Counted from the stretch's first letter, positions 1 through 12,375 are shown. The stretch: DNA of 64,000 nt from Hysterangium stoloniferum (GCA_015178975.1 WHVD01000015.1:868001-932000); one strand, 5' to 3'. Numbers and translations are program-made. Notes: a model not told the origin generated them from the sequence alone.

Positions 1-111
1 CAAATTACACTTGGAACGTTCAGGGCCGCCACTAGGAGAGTCCATGAGGTGGTCATGGACGAGTTTGGCGACACGGAGCTTATTGACAGCTTGCAAATGC
101 GACAACGATAA
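1..111 (+). pseudogene. DUF6533 membrane-protein gene, C-terminal tail (module copy 1)
   Basis: The window opens inside the last exon of a DUF6533-type gene. Frame 1 reads about 36 residues (…LGTFRAATRRVHEVVMDEF…) and stops at TAA, 109-111. The same tail ends four other copies at 6151, 10899, 21766 and 46177. DUF6533 proteins are multi-pass membrane proteins of unknown function in basidiomycetes, usually ending in a soluble tail with an arginine-rich LREx segment like the one in the fuller copies here. This copy cannot be judged functional because its 5' part lies outside the window. I treat it as a relic because all sister copies are broken. Confidence 0.6.
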
Positions 112-1600
112 TAGTTTGGAAGATTATCCGCCTCTCCCGCCCGTGGTATATGAAATGTTCGTCTCACTTGTCTTGAAAGTGTAGTTATAGTCTCGCGTAT
201 AATATCGCTGTTTGTTGTGGGTAATGATAAAGATGATTAAGCCATGGTGACTAAAATCGCTAAGTGCTTCGTGAAGACGATAAGAAGGTGCAGAGGATGG
301 CAACAAGGTTGATAACGGGAGGTTTAAAACAGTGGCAACAGACATCCTTGGCTATCATGCGTTCCTTCCGCCACTCCCTCTTCGACTCAACAAAGCGGTT
401 CAGTCAGTAGGAGGAGGTTGGTTGCCGATTTCACCAACAACTCGCCCGCTGTCCCCATATTTAGGGAGACTTACGATTAGTTCCACCATAGCACCGCACT
501 CCCCTCGATTTCACTTCCCACGCATACCCGAATATCATAAGAGTGGACACTATTCAGGCGGTCCTGTGTGCTGTGTAGGGAGTTTCTGAGCTGACGTTTA
601 GCATTGTCGTTACCAAAGCGGATTGAGTCCAAGAAGCGCAGAAACATAATAACTTGCTATGTACCTATTCTCTCGGCTCGGATTACGAAAGCTGGTGGGG
701 TGCGGTGGCGGCGGCACGTGGTAGCACGGAAGAGGTGCGGCAGCTGTACCTGGGCAGACTCGAAGATCATACGGTATACGAGCCAAAGTTGGTTGAGTTT
801 GTTCGGGCAGTTAAAATTGCAAGGATGGCCCCGCATCAAAAGACGACAAGTCACCTTCTTACCAGCCAAGCCGATATCCAGTCCCATGCCTTCCTTAGAG
901 GTTAACCTCGGCAATGTGTCATACAACTGGCCCATGAAAAACTGCAGAGGTCTCTCAGCTCAAGCATCGTCTGAGCGTTGAAATTACGTGTAAATGGTCA
1001 CAGGAAATGAGGGCAGATGTCAAAGCGTTGATCGCCAGGTCAAAGGTCAAACGCACCATTCCTATGCTTTCCGACGCTATCCCAGGAGTTCGTCAGCCGT
1101 CAAATCACACCACAATATGCAAGCGCTGACGAGTGTGTGGGAGGGACTGGGCCGAATCCAAAAGAGGACTGTGCCTGACCATATCCTACCAAACTCCTCG
1201 TTACCGCTATATGGTTGCGCAAGTGACACATTGGCCTTCCACACCACCCTTGCAGCCTCGTCACTCAGGTCCTCTCATCGTCCATAAGCGGTAATTAATT
1301 ATTTTTTCTTCCGCCCAAGTGTCCCTTGCTGTGGTACGTCCCGCTCTAAACGCTTCGAACGTTAGTCTTCCATACGTCCCGTCTAGGCCCGCTCTGGCGC
1401 CGCCGTTCATACAAGAAAACTACAATTGCAGATATTTCAATCAGGTTTTCAAGTTATACTGGCATAAAAAATCGTTTTAGCTCATCTGATTTCTTTTGAC
1501 ACGTTTCTCATCCCATGTTCCATAGCGCTGAGGCCCAAATTCTCGATCTCGAAATATCTTGTAAACTTGAAATTGATGATGAATTTGAATTTTAGCCCAA
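112..1600 (+). repeat. Module block X, copy 1
   Basis: This block follows the DUF6533 tail in every module copy (6152, 10900, 21767, 46178), with high nucleotide similarity and small indels. It contains short open stretches that look once-coding, for example around 680-800 (…SDYESWWGAVAAARG…) and 950-1090, but stops and frame changes interrupt them and I recognise no family. The section about 1000-1090 is shortened relative to copy 4. The stretch 1409-1426 (CATACAAGAAAACTACAA) closely matches an 18-mer in the separate linker block. Probably a decayed, unidentified multi-exon gene plus spacer. Confidence 0.6.
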
Positions 1601-1660
1601 GAATGTTCACTAAACCTTTTCTGTCTTGAAGCTTCCGTTTGTGTAAGTTGTTTGCATCCA

Positions 1661-1897
1661 TTATGGTTGACGCCATCCTACTAGGAGACGAGTATTGCAG
1701 AATTCAGCGCGCGAACAAAATGAGGCAATGTACCGCTGAGAGTATGTAGCGTTAATGATACTCCCATCTACATAACCGTGAATTCCTCTGGTGTGAGCTG
1801 TGGAAAAGATGATCTCCTTCCAAGAATACCACTTATTTCCATCAAAACGCTCATCAGTAGAGAGTCGAAACAGGGGTGGTTGAGTAGACATATTCAC
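1661..1897 (-). pseudogene. Ty1/copia-type gag N-terminal fragment
   Basis: The minus strand reads from Met at 1897 through PPLFRLSTDERFDGNKWYSW and GIHGYVDGSI. This is the pattern of the N-terminal gag segment of fungal Ty1/copia elements, in which a short hydrophobic start leads to a FDGxNWxxW motif and a GYxxG motif. After about 40 residues the match dissolves and the rest is unlike gag. A second, more damaged copy ends module copy 4 near 23450-23570, so the fragment is carried by block X and is not an independent insertion here. No LTR is visible beside it. Confidence 0.55.
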
Positions 1898-2596
1898 AAA
1901 TTATCAGTTATAATGAAGTTGGTTGTTAAGAGTTTGGTGAACACTAGTTCGGTGGTCGGTTCGGGTCAAGAGTGGTCAGTCGAGATTCAGGAATTCGAGT
2001 GGTCAGTAATTCGGTCGAGGTTCAGCAACGTGGGACGGGGCCCATAACCTATAAGAAATAGAATCGACTAAATATTGTAATTGTACCTATAACAACATAG
2101 AATCTCTCACTTGGCACGAAAGAATCGACTGGGGTGCAATAGCGCCGAAGGAGCCCAGTATTTATTCAAAAGAAAACAATAGAAGAATAAGGACTCTGAG
2201 TGGTGATAGCTGTCAAAACTAATGGAGCTAACGGAGCAAGGAGATGCTCTAGCTCAGCCGCTGCTCACCGGGAAAACCCCTCTCTCCAAAAGATTTTAGG
2301 ATCCGTAGTAAAGCCTTATCTTATACAAACTCCAATAAACTCTATCTGATCCTTATAAGATTTAAAATTGGTTACATAAGGATCCAAAAGGTAGGTGGAG
2401 GGTGATCAGGTGTACATAGGATCTTTTAAGCATCAACCATATCATTAAATATAAACTCCTTCAATTTTGTATAGTCCAGTGGGATTCTGTATCCCTTAAC
2501 CTTCCTGTGACTTGTCAGAGGAATATCCAATTAAAAATCCACAAAACTCCCAGATGTGGTTGCAGGTGAGTTAAACTCTCCTTTACTGCTCGGCTT
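1898..2596. other. Stretch with no recognised gene
   Basis: I see no open reading frame of note and no tandem structure. The sequence is moderately AT-rich, unique within the window, and lies between block X and a nested LTR cluster. It may be old transposon sequence. Confidence 0.5.
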
Positions 2597-3050
2597 TGTT
2601 AAGTTCTGGATCTCAGGTGGATTTTCCGGGGATATTCCAGACACTTCCCGGAAATATGTCCTTGGAGTTTCGGAGAATTAGTTCAGCAGTTTCCAGGGAT
2701 TAGTAATGGGAGTATTGGAATATTACCAGAGTACAGATGGACTTGGCTTCAGCTTATGTGCTGCACCCTTGTGCACTCACTCAGGTGTCCATATTTCAGA
2801 GGATGAATATGTATATGTCAGAATGTTTACGGATACTTGGAAGTTCCGGGAGTTCCAGATATCCGGAATCCAGAGAGTTCCAAAGATTGAGCATACAGAA
2901 AGACAGAAGAGATACAAACTAATTTGAGATTAAAATCAAAGACAGAACTTATGCTGGAAGGTAAGGATAATCAGAGTTCCAAAGAGTTCCGATTATCGAG
3001 AGTACAGAAAGATGGAAGAGGGAATAAGAAACTAAGTCGAGATTAAAACT

Positions 3051-3056
3051 AAAGAG
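3051..3056. repeat. Target site duplication, left (AAAGAG)
   Basis: AAAGAG directly precedes the LTR at 3057 and recurs directly after it at 3601-3606. The last 5 or 6 bases can count as the duplication. Confidence 0.85.
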
Positions 3057-3600
3057 TGTTAAGTGCTGTGTTGGGAACTTATTCCAGAACTATCGGAAAG
3101 TCACCGGGAAGTTGGGAACTATCGGATAGGGTCAGGATGTCGGCTTCAGCTTATGTGCTGCACCTCTACGCAAATGCTCAAAGTCCTTAATTTCAGAAAT
3201 GAAACTTACAATGGAAGATATGGATATTCAGAGTTCTGAAGAGTTCTGAATATTGAGCGTACAGAAAGACGGAAGAAGGAATAAGAAACTAAGTCGATAT
3301 CAGATCTAAGGTAAAGTACAAATTCGCAGAAACTAATATAAGTCTACTTGTTATTGTACTACAAACTAAGACCATAATAAGATGGAAATGGAAGTGTTCT
3401 TAAAACAGAAATACAATAAGACATATTAGGGAGACAATATTCTGAAATGGGAATATAACAAACAAACGAGTGAATACTTGTCAACGGACAAATTACCAAA
3501 TGTGGAACAAGGGAAGAATGTGGATGATATGGTAACTATGATGTTCCATAGTCGGAGATTGGAAGTCGGATATTGAAACATCCGGGAATGGGTCATAACA
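3057..3600 (-). mobile_element. Solo LTR, family A (544 bp)
   Basis: The element has TGTTAAGTGC at its left end, CATAACA at its right end, and flanking AAAGAG duplications, so it is a clean solo LTR left by recombination of a full retrotransposon. A close relative lies at 33491-34033, and a diverged one at 58548-58985. In the second copy a C-rich run follows the TAACA end. On the minus strand this would be a polypurine tract just before TGTTATGACC, so family A should be read on the minus strand. The shared core GCTTCAGCTTATGTGCTGC is at about 3154. Confidence 0.85.
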
Positions 3601-4514
3601 AAGAGTAAGTACATGACTATGGAAGACTATATATGTAGATGTTCCAGTAATTGTACTACAAATCTAGAAGTATAATAAGACAGATTAGGATGAAGATTCC
3701 AAAATGGAATGCAACAACAATAAACAAGTGAATGAATAACTGTTAACCTGTCAGTTACTAAATACGGAACAAGGATGAGGTTCGGAAATATGGAAACTAT
3801 AAATGTTCCATAGTTGGAAGTCAGGTCGGATTTTGAGGTGGATGTCAGAAAGTTGGATCAGAGACTTGGGGTGGAAAGTCGGATCAGAGATGGGAGTCTG
3901 ACTGGGAGTCTGACTGGAAGTCACCTTGAAGGGATGAGGATCAGGTTCCAGTGGATTCCGGATCTTGATACTGGTCCGGAAGATAGTTTGGACCCAGAGA
4001 TAATATCCGGGAAATACTCCAAAGAGTTTCCGGGAATGGATCTTCACAGGCTTAACTCGAAGGAGCAAGGTCCTTGGGTCCTTTCGGAAATTGAGCATGT
4101 AATTCAACAAGTTTTCCGTAAGGGGGCAGGATATTGGCAGTACCACATGAATGTCTAACTGTCAAATCGTGTCCACTACGGTTCACCTGCATCTATCCTA
4201 TCAACGCGCGACCCGTCCCCATTCTCCACACTCGTCAAAAGAAGAAAGCCTAAAGCATGACTAGGGCGCGGTGACTACATGGCAGTTCACACTTTGGGAT
4301 CCGGATTTTTTTTTAAATCAATTTTATAGTCTGTGAGGGCTGCGCCTATGGCCGACTGTGAATACACACAACATAACTTGAGTAATTCCAAACAACCGAT
4401 GTCCGACCGTCTATTCTGTGAGGTTACTATACAGCCTTCGTATTATTAAAAGATGTTGTCCCATATAAGTAACAGTCATTTCTACACGATTCCCTCACCT
4501 TGCATTTCTTCACG

Positions 4515-6151
4515 ATGTCTCAAGAGATGGCTGAATTTGTTCTGCAAGTTTTGGATCGGTAAGCTGTATCAGGTCGTATCTACTTGTCTGAGACGACAGG
4601 CTGACGACGTCCGGCTAACAGTCGGTCTTACATCTATGTTATTATGGCCTCAATTGGTCAGTCCCGTGCATGGTTTTGGTATACTCTCAACGAAATCTCT
4701 GCAGCGCTTTTCACATATGACACCCTCCTCACATTATCTCGCGAAGTGGAACACATATGGAAGCCTCGACCATTCTTCAGGTTAGGGACTATTCTTTATA
4801 TAGCGACACGATATCCACCGCTTCTCCTCTGGGCCATGACTTTATATTTGGAACTGGCGAACACATCTATCACGGTGTGTGGTTTTGTGGCTTATATCAG
4901 AGGAACGCTGTGACAGTACCCACAGTATGAGGCTTAGATACCCGATGTAATCCTCCTGGCTTACATGATTCCTATCTTAGAACATGTACATCACTCTCCT
5001 ATTTACTTAACTCGTTGGTTATCTTATTTTTGATCGGGGCGCATGGTAATCACAAGTGGTTCGGTCATATTATTGCTAGAGTCTAACAACCAAACGCTTT
5101 AGGATTCCTTATGGCAAGAGCATACGCCATCTCAAACAGTAATATTCTCCTGATAATAATACTACTGCCTCTTGTATTTGCATCCACAGGATTAGAAGTG
5201 GTACGTCCACAGGCCAATCGCACTCGGCGAATCCTGATTTAGGATTACATTGGCTGACGGATTCGGATCAGTTCGTGACAATCCTGGACACATGTCAATC
5301 AACTTTCGCTACACAAAAGCGCCTTAGCTTGTACGTCCAGCCGTTTGCGATGCAATTCATTTATGTTGCATAACTAAGAATAAATTTTTGAAGAGGTACC
5401 AACTTGCCCCCATCATCAGACATCAACTGAATTTGTTGACAGTAGATACCATTCAAAGTACGATCGTAGTGGGCTACGACACGATTATATTTCTGATAAC
5501 CATCTGGTACATGTTATCAATGGTCAGAAGACAAAGATCTCTTCTAGATCAATCTGAAAAAAAATCTATTCTATTTCTCATCGTTTACCAAGGTATGACA
5601 AAATAGTTTGTCTGAGTAAAATATCATTGAGAAGTTATTCTTTAGGGGCTTTGAGATATGGGTAATTGCGTTCCTTCTTTAAAAAGCTTTCAACCTTGAA
5701 CAGCCCGTCATAGCTTTGTCCTCACGGTTACCGTCACTACCGCTGTTACATTGAAGGTTTGTCAGCCCTCTTGTTAACTAAAAATTCCTTCTTGATGAAG
5801 TCTTCAAAATAGACGCTGAGGGTGAGTCAATTAATACGTCTAATGTAGGGTACATAACTTCGTCCTAGCTAAGCCTCCGAGGCGTTATTGCACCAGTGCA
5901 GAACTTGTAAGTGTACCCCTGCTATGTCGCTTTATATCAGCTCTCATAAAAATGCTCTCAGTTTATCCGTCATCATTCTCTGCCGATTTCAGCTGGACCT
6001 AAGGGAGAGACATGTTAGACGTGACGATTGCACCCTGGATCAAGTTACACTTGGAACGTTCAAGGCCGCCACTAGAAGAGTCCATGAGGCGGTCATGGAC
6101 GAGTTTGGCGACACGGAGCTTATTGACAGCTTGCAAATGCGACAACGATGA
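4515..6151 (+). pseudogene. DUF6533 membrane-protein gene relic (module copy 2)
   Basis: ATG at 4515 begins a short exon (MSQEMAEF…) followed by a GTAAG donor at about 4558. The next open segment carries the family hallmark YDTLLTLSREVEHIWKPR at about 4718-4771, then FFRLGTILY and a hydrophobic segment; typical DUF6533 domains have a Tyr-Asp then Glu-x(4)-Trp pattern at the first helices. Further hydrophobic segments appear near 5125-5180 (…ILLIIILLPLVFAS…) and 5460-5540 (…TIIFLITIWYMLS…). The tail RFQLDLRERHVRRDD…LGTFKAATRR lies at about 5985-6080 and ends at TGA 6151. Stops occur between segments and the joins do not give one frame, so I read it as a multi-exon gene in decay. Product: a predicted integral membrane protein of unknown role. 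Confidence 0.7.
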
Positions 6152-7128
6152 TAGTTTGGAAGATTATCTGCCTCTCCCGCCGGTGGTATATGAAATGTTC
6201 GTCTCACTTGTTTTGAAAGTGTAATTATAGCCGAGCGTATTATATTGCTGTTTGTTGTGGGTAATGATAAAGATGATTAAGCCATGAAGACTAAAATTGC
6301 TAAGTGCTTCGCAAAGAAGATAAGAAGGTGCAGAGGATGGCAACAAGGTTGATAACGGGAGGTTTAAAACAATGGCAACAGACATCCTTGGCTATCATGC
6401 ATTCCTTCCGCCACTCCCTCTTCGACTTAACAAAGCGTTTCAGTCAGTAGGAGTTTGGTTGCCGATTTCACCAACAACTCGCCCGCTGTCCCCATATTTA
6501 GGGAGACTTACGATTAGTTCCACCACACCACCGCACTCCCCTCGATTTCACTTCCCACGCATACCCTGAATATCATAGGAGTGGACACTATTCAGGCGGT
6601 CCTGTGTGCTGTGTAGGGAGTTTCTCAGAGCTGACGTTTAGCATTGTCGCTACCAAAGTGGATTGAGTCCAAGAAGCGCAGAAACATAATAACTTGCTAT
6701 GTATCTATTCTCTCGGCTCGGATTACGAAAGCTGGTGGGGTGCGGTGGCGGCGGCACGTGGTAGCACGGGAGAGGAGTTAGTGCGGCCGCTGTACCTGGG
6801 CATACTCGAAGATCATACGGTACACGAGCCAAAGTTGGTTGAGTTTTTACGGTGAGTTAAAATTGCAAGGATGGCCCCGCATCAAAAGACGACAAGTCAC
6901 CTTCTTACCAGCCAAGCCGCTATCCAGTCCCATGCCTTCCCTAGAGGTTAACCTGGACAATGTGTCATACAGTTGGCCCATGAAAAACTGCAGAGGTCTC
7001 TCAGCTCAAGCATCGTCTGAGCGTTGAAATTGCGTGGGTATGATTGTAAATGGTCACATGAAATGAGGGCAGATGTCAAAGCGAGGAAGCTGGGTTGATC
7101 GCCAGGACAAAGTCAAACGCACCATTCC
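6152..7128 (+). repeat. Module block X, copy 2 (3' truncated)
   Basis: This is the same block as 112-1600. The match to other copies stops abruptly at about 7128 (…CGCACCATTCCTA), where tyrosine-recombinase sequence on the other strand begins. Short coding-like pieces are present, but no product is recognisable. Confidence 0.65.
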
Positions 7129-7147
7129 TAACAGTATGCAAGCTCTC

Positions 7148-7570
7148 TTATAGTTCGTTCGTGAGTCTGGGAAAGCAAAAGAGATATATTGCGTCGCCAC
7201 CGCGACGGAAAGAATGTCCAGTGAAAACAGTGGGACCGAAGCCAGCAATATGCAGGATATTTTTAAGAGAAGTGACGAATTGGGAATAATGGAGCGGGGG
7301 GCTGTCGCTGTTGCAGAATAGAGGGGAGCTGGGAGGGCGGGGATCGGCAGTGAACAAATACTTGAGGGCGTGCACAGCGCAAGTCGTTGCAGCTTCAACA
7401 ACTACGAAGATGGTAACCCCTTTTCGAAAAGGGTCATTTTTAGAAGCGGGAAAAGTTATGCTGATGTATGATGGATTGGCAAATTCGGGCAGGAATGAGA
7501 TGGCACCGCGTCAAGTGGGCAGAAGCCATCTCAACTAAGTGCTTCGAATGGAAGGCAAAGTGGTAATTGA
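7148..7570 (-). pseudogene. Tyrosine recombinase catalytic-domain relic
   Basis: On the minus strand an almost continuous frame runs from about 7513 down to 7170. It contains SFLPEFANPSYISITFPASK, then KNDPFRKG, CAVHALKYLF, SPLF and GPTVFTGHSFRRGG. This order matches the tyrosine-recombinase-like proteins common in agaricomycetes: a SKTDPFRKG segment, a CPVxALxxL helix, then the catalytic GHSFRxGxA box with its His and Arg. The usual ATxAA stretch after RRGG is lost and the ORF runs out in unrelated residues. Upstream, HLTR lies in another frame, so there is at least one frameshift near 7513. The catalytic tyrosine region is absent. Known proteins of this type cut and rejoin DNA; this copy is dead. 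It interrupts block X copy 2. Confidence 0.75.
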
Positions 7571-8664
7571 GCAAGGCCTCCCAGTACCAGGTGCAGAGTA
7601 GTGCGAGGTAGCTTGAAGTTCCGGGAGCGAAGCTGGTGACAGAGGGGGAAGGGAGGCCCGCCAATACATGAGCGTGAAGGACACCGAAGTATCGTGAGAG
7701 GGGGTAATAGAATGATTCGAAATTTGGAAAATAATAGTATGACCTTTTCTGCACTGATTATGACACATTCATATCATAAACAATCACTCCTAGTATTGGA
7801 GAAACTGTGGAGTTCTAAGCATTCTAAAAAAGCATTTGACAGAGATATAGGTGGTAGTGAGTCTGAGTCCTTCTCCTGAGAGGAAAATATTGAGATACTG
7901 CAAGCTGGAAAATATCATTAAAACTTTTCCTTTATTATTTAATTTATAAATTTACCACATGCCAGTGTGTGCCCTGAGTCAAACTGTTGAGATGAGATGG
8001 ACTTCGGTCTCGCCAGGTATAGCAGGGACCCTCGCAAACGCGCGGGGAGCTCTATTCGCAAGTAGCTACGTATATATACAATAAGAACAATAGAATCTCA
8101 ATGAGGAGAACAATAAAGATGTGAAACAAGATGACAATGGGGGAAAGGAACAAGGAATATAAGCTTGTATGATGCTCGAAATCCAACACAAACCTAAAAT
8201 GGAGATTATACTATGTCCAGTCCTGTTAAAATGAAAGACTCAAGAACCTAATAGTAGTTTAACTCAGTCACGTTGTAGGTAAGGTAACGGACTGAGGTGT
8301 TTCTACTATGGTCGACTACCTTATATAGCAACCGGTCGGCTCCGAGTGAGCGACGCGTAAGCCTAAATTCAACAGGTCCTGGTGCATGGCACACAGTATA
8401 TCATACCCTGACATATCAACTGTTGCATCAAGTGCCCATCATGGTTCTCCATGGTCATTCCATGGGTGTGATGGAAGTACCAGCCAGGCCTGTTACCATG
8501 ATCACAGGATTCCAATATATAGTTTAACTTTGGCAAAGTGGTAGTGAGACTCCCTACACTACGATCTTGCCATCAATACGCGTGACATCACGTGTTCTGT
8601 TGTGTCGAGCAGTAGATAGCCACGTGTTTCTTTCTCATTGCTTCTATATGTCCTTTGTTCTATA
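7571..8664. other. Stretch with no recognised gene
   Basis: No family is recognisable. Minus-strand open pieces between 7535 and 7768 may be the decayed N-terminal half of the recombinase. The part 7900-8570 has a TATATA run and no long frame, and could be an old LTR, but I found no ends. Confidence 0.45.
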
Positions 8665-9140
8665 TTCGCTGACTTGGACCCAGGGCACCAGCCCGGTGTC
8701 CCCGGTTGAAGCCGCCTACCCAGTGTGTCAGCCGGCATTCATTCATGGTAAACCACAATCATAAACTTTGACCATACAAGAAAACTACAACGACAGAAAC
8801 TCCAATTTGGGAGAAGAGATAAGATGTCAATTGACAGAAATAGAGCGCAATGTGGGCGGGGTGACTGACATAATTGAGTGCCGTTCAGTTTGTATCCGAC
8901 TCATAACGTGTAAGGGGAAGAATTGTAGAAAGTGTCACATGTACTACGGATGTCTCAAAAAAACACAAGATCACCCCCCACTCTAAAAAATGCGGAAACA
9001 AAGTTTAAATTTCTAAATGAAGTAGCTTCTTTGATGTACTGCTTCCATTATGTGTTTTCTTTCCTGTGTCCAGTTCGGAAGGTACTTGACATGGATGCTC
9101 AGTTCGTATCAATGGATAGTATCAGAATGAACATCTGATG
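8665..9140 (+). repeat. Module linker, copy 1
   Basis: The segment starting GCTGACTTGGAC is repeated at 19498, 26226 and 43949. In the three later copies it lies just upstream of the PMI start; here the PMI part is missing. It runs into the 5' flank of DUF6533 copy 3. At 8773-8790 it holds CATACAAGAAAACTACAA, also found in block X. No coding function is evident. Confidence 0.65.
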
Positions 9141-9264
9141 ATCGGAGGTCGAGCCCTATTCTGTGAGGTAGATGCGCCTACTATACAGCCTTCGTATTAT
9201 TAAAATATGTTATCCCATATAAGTAACAGTCATTTCTACACGAGTTGCCTTGCATTTCTTCACG

Positions 9265-10899
9265 ATGTCTCAAGAGATGGCTGAATTTGTTCTGCAAGTT
9301 TCGGATCGGTAAGCTGTATCAGGTCGTATCTACTTGTCCGAGACGACAGGCTGACGACGTCCGTCTAACAGTCGATCTTTCAACTATGTTATTACGGCCT
9401 CATTTGGTCAGTCCCGTGCATGGTTTTGGTATGCACTCAACGAAATCTCTGCAGCACTTTTCACATATGACACCCTCCTCACATTATCTCGCGAAGTGGA
9501 ACACATATGGAAGCCTCGACCATTCTTCAGGTTAGGGACTACTCTTTATCTAGTGATACGATATACACCGCTTCTCGTCTGGGCCATGATTTCATATTGG
9601 AAACTGGTGAACACATCTATCACGGTATGTGGTTTCGTGGCTTATATCAGAGGAACGCTGTGACAGTACCACAGTATGGGGCTTAGATACCCGATGTAAT
9701 CCTCCTGGCTTACATGATTCCGATCTTAGAACATGTGCATCACTTCTCTATTTACTTAACTCTTTGGATATCTTGACGTCGATCGGGGCGCATGGTAATC
9801 ACAGGTGGTTCGGTCATATTATTGCTAGAGCCTAACAACCAAACGCTCTAGGACTCCTTCTGGCAAGAGCATACGCCATCTCAAACAAGAATATTCTCCT
9901 GATAGGAATACTACTGCTTCTTGTATTTGCATCCACAGGATTAGAAGTGGTACGTCCACAGGCCAATCGCACTCGGCGAATCCTGATTCAGGATTACATT
10001 GGTTGACGGATTCGGATCAGTTCGGGACAATCCTGGACAAGTGTGAAATAACTTTCGCTGCAGCAAAGCGCCTTAGCTTGTACGTCCAGCCGTTTGCGAT
10101 GCAATTCATTTATGTTGCATAACTAAGAATAAATTTTTGAAGAGGTACCAACTTGCACCCATCATCAGACATCAACTGAATTTGTTGACAGTATATATCA
10201 TTCAAACTGCGGTCGTAGTGGGCTACAACACGATTATATTTCTGATAACCATCTGGTACATGTTATCAACGGTCAGAAGACAAAGATCTCTTCCAGATCA
10301 ATTTGAAAAAAAATCTATTCTATTTCTCATCGTTTACCAAGGTACGACAAAATAGTTTGTCTGAGTAAAATATCATTGAGAAGTTATTCTTTAGGGGCTT
10401 TGAGATATGGGTAATTGCGTTCCTTCTTTAAAAAGCTTTCAACCTTGAACAGCCCGTCATAGCTTTGTCCTCACGGTTAGCGTCACTACCGCTGTCACAC
10501 ATGAGGTTTGTCAGTCCTCTTGTTAACTGAAAATTCCTTCTTGACCAAGTCTTCAAAATAGACGCTGAGGGTGAGTCAATTATTACGTCTAATGTAGGGT
10601 ACATAACTTTGTAATAGCTCGGCCTCCGAGACGTTTTTATACCAGTGCAGAACCTGTAAGTATACCCTGCTCTGTCGCTTTATATCAGCTCTCATAAAAA
10701 TGCTCTCAGTTTATCCGTCATCATTCTCTGCCGATTTCAGCTGGACCTAAGGGAGAGACATGTTAGACGTGACGATTGCACCCTGGATCAAGTTACACTT
10801 GGAACGTTCAAGGCCGTCACTAGGAGAGTCCATGAGGCGGTCGTGGACGAGTTTGGCGACACGGAGCTTATTGATAGCTTGCAAGTGCGACAGCGATAA
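9265..10899 (+). pseudogene. DUF6533 membrane-protein gene relic (module copy 3)
   Basis: ATG at 9265 gives MSQEMAEFVLQVSD, then a GTAAGC donor at about 9309 and an AACAG acceptor at about 9369. Exon 2 then reads in frame through SFNYVITASFGQSRAWFW and YDTLLTLSREVEHIWKPR to RYTPLLVWAM, which makes the splice prediction convincing. Later segments match copy 2: a hydrophobic stretch near 9890-9940, NTIIFLITIWYMLS at about 10230-10270, and the tail ending at TAA 10899. Stops in the middle exons indicate decay. Function unknown; predicted multi-pass membrane protein. Confidence 0.7.
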
Positions 10900-12375
10900 T
10901 AGTTGGGAAGATTATCTGCCTCTCCCTCCCGTGGTATATAAAATGTTCGTCTCACTTGTCTTGAAAGTGTAATTATAGCCGCGGGTATCATATTGCTGTT
11001 TGTTATGGGTAATGATAAAGATGATTGGGCCATAGAGACTAAAATTGCTAAGTGCTTCGCGAAGAAGATAAGAAGGTGCAGAGGATGGCAACAAGGTTGA
11101 TAACGGGAGGTTTAAAACAGTGGCAACAGACATCCTTGGCTATCACGCGTGCCTTCCGCCACTCCCTCTTCGACTTAGCAAAGCGGTTCAGTCAGTAGGA
11201 GTTTGGTTGCCGATTTCACCAACAACTCGCCCGCTGTCCCCATATTTAGGGAGACTTACGATTAGTTCCACCATAGCACCGCACTCACCTCGATTTCACT
11301 TCCCACGCATACCCTGAATATCATAGGAGTGGACACTATTCAGGCGGTCCTGTGTGCTGTACAGGGAGTTTCTCAGAGCTGACGTTTAGCATTGTCGCTA
11401 CCAAAGTGGATTGAGTCCAAGAAGCGCAGAAACATAATAACTTGCTATGTATCTATTCTCTCGCCTCGGATTACGAATGCTGGTGGGGTGCGGTTGCGGC
11501 GGCACGTGGTAGCACGGGAGAGGAGTTGGTGCGGCAGTTGTACCTGGGCATACTCGACGATCATACGGTATACGAGCCAAACTTGGTTGAGTTTGTTCGG
11601 GCAGTTAAAATTGCAAGGATGGCCCCGCATCAAAAGACGACAAGTCACCTCTTACCAGTCAAGCCGCTATCCAGTCCCATGCCTTCCTTAGAGGTTAACC
11701 TTGGCAATGTGTCATACAGCTGGCCCATGAAAAGCTGGAGAGGTCTCTCAGCTCAAGCATCGTCTGAGCGTTGAAATTACGTGGGTATGGTTGTAAATGG
11801 TCACAGGAAATGAAGGCAGATGTCAAAGCGAGGAAGCTGGGTAAATTGACAGGACAACAGTCAAACGCACCATTCCTATGCTTTCCAACGCTATCCCAGG
11901 AGTTCGTCAGCCGTCAAAGCACACCACAATATGCAAGCGCTGACGAGTGTGTGGGAGGGACTGGGCCGAATCCAAAAGAGGACTGTGCCTGACCATATCC
12001 TACCAAACTCCTCGTTATCGCTATATAGTTGCGCAAGTGACACATTGGCCTTCCACACCAGTCTTGCAGCCTCATCACTCAGGTCCTCTCATCGTCCATT
12101 AGCGGTAATTAATTATTTTTTCTTCCGCCCAAGTGTCCCTGACTCACGCAATGCCAATGATGCGGCCGGACGAACGGTTCCCCATGTCCTTCTCTAATGT
12201 CGTCATTTATTCCAGGGGGAGGTGCAGCGCTAGCTTTCGATCCCTCCTACGTGTTGGGAAATCTAAATGCATCCCTCCCTTGCTGTGGTACGTCCCGCTC
12301 TAAACGCTTCGAACATTAGTCTTCCATACGTCCCGTCTAGGCCCGCTCTGGCGCCGCCGTTGATGCAACATTTAA
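10900..12375 (+). repeat. Module block X, copy 3
   Basis: The block is similar to 21767-23090 and 46178-47670. It retains a section near 12130-12270 (…LTHAMPMMRPDERFP…) also present in copy 5 but deleted in copies 1 and 4. The match ends at about 12370, within the GATGCAA that in other copies begins the shared ATGCAAGAAAACTACAA string, so the break falls at that motif. Confidence 0.6.

Larger units (their letters stand above)
2597..4163 (-). repeat. Outer gypsy-type LTR relic, interrupted by a younger LTR
   Basis: The segment starts TGTTAAGTTCTGG at 2597 and carries the LTR core GCTTCAGCTTATGTGCTGC at about 2748. It is interrupted at 3057-3600 by a complete solo LTR and resumes at 3607 with sequence similar to 58830-58975 (…AATTGTACTACAAA…ATAAGACAGATTAGGAT…). 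The right end is uncertain; I could not find a matching target duplication, so 4163 is an estimate. The minus orientation is inferred from related LTRs at 34033 and 58548. Confidence 0.5.

Noticed and set aside
332-589. Frames starting MATDILGYHAFLPPLPLRL… in five copies as a conserved gene
   Set aside because: The frame is kept only by recent duplication; it has stops at the same place, no recognised domain and differs by indels between copies.
3751-4158. Overlapping 131-codon (-) and 114-codon (+) frames
   Set aside because: They fall in a short-period LTR-internal repeat (GGGAGTCTGACT); no domain on either strand.
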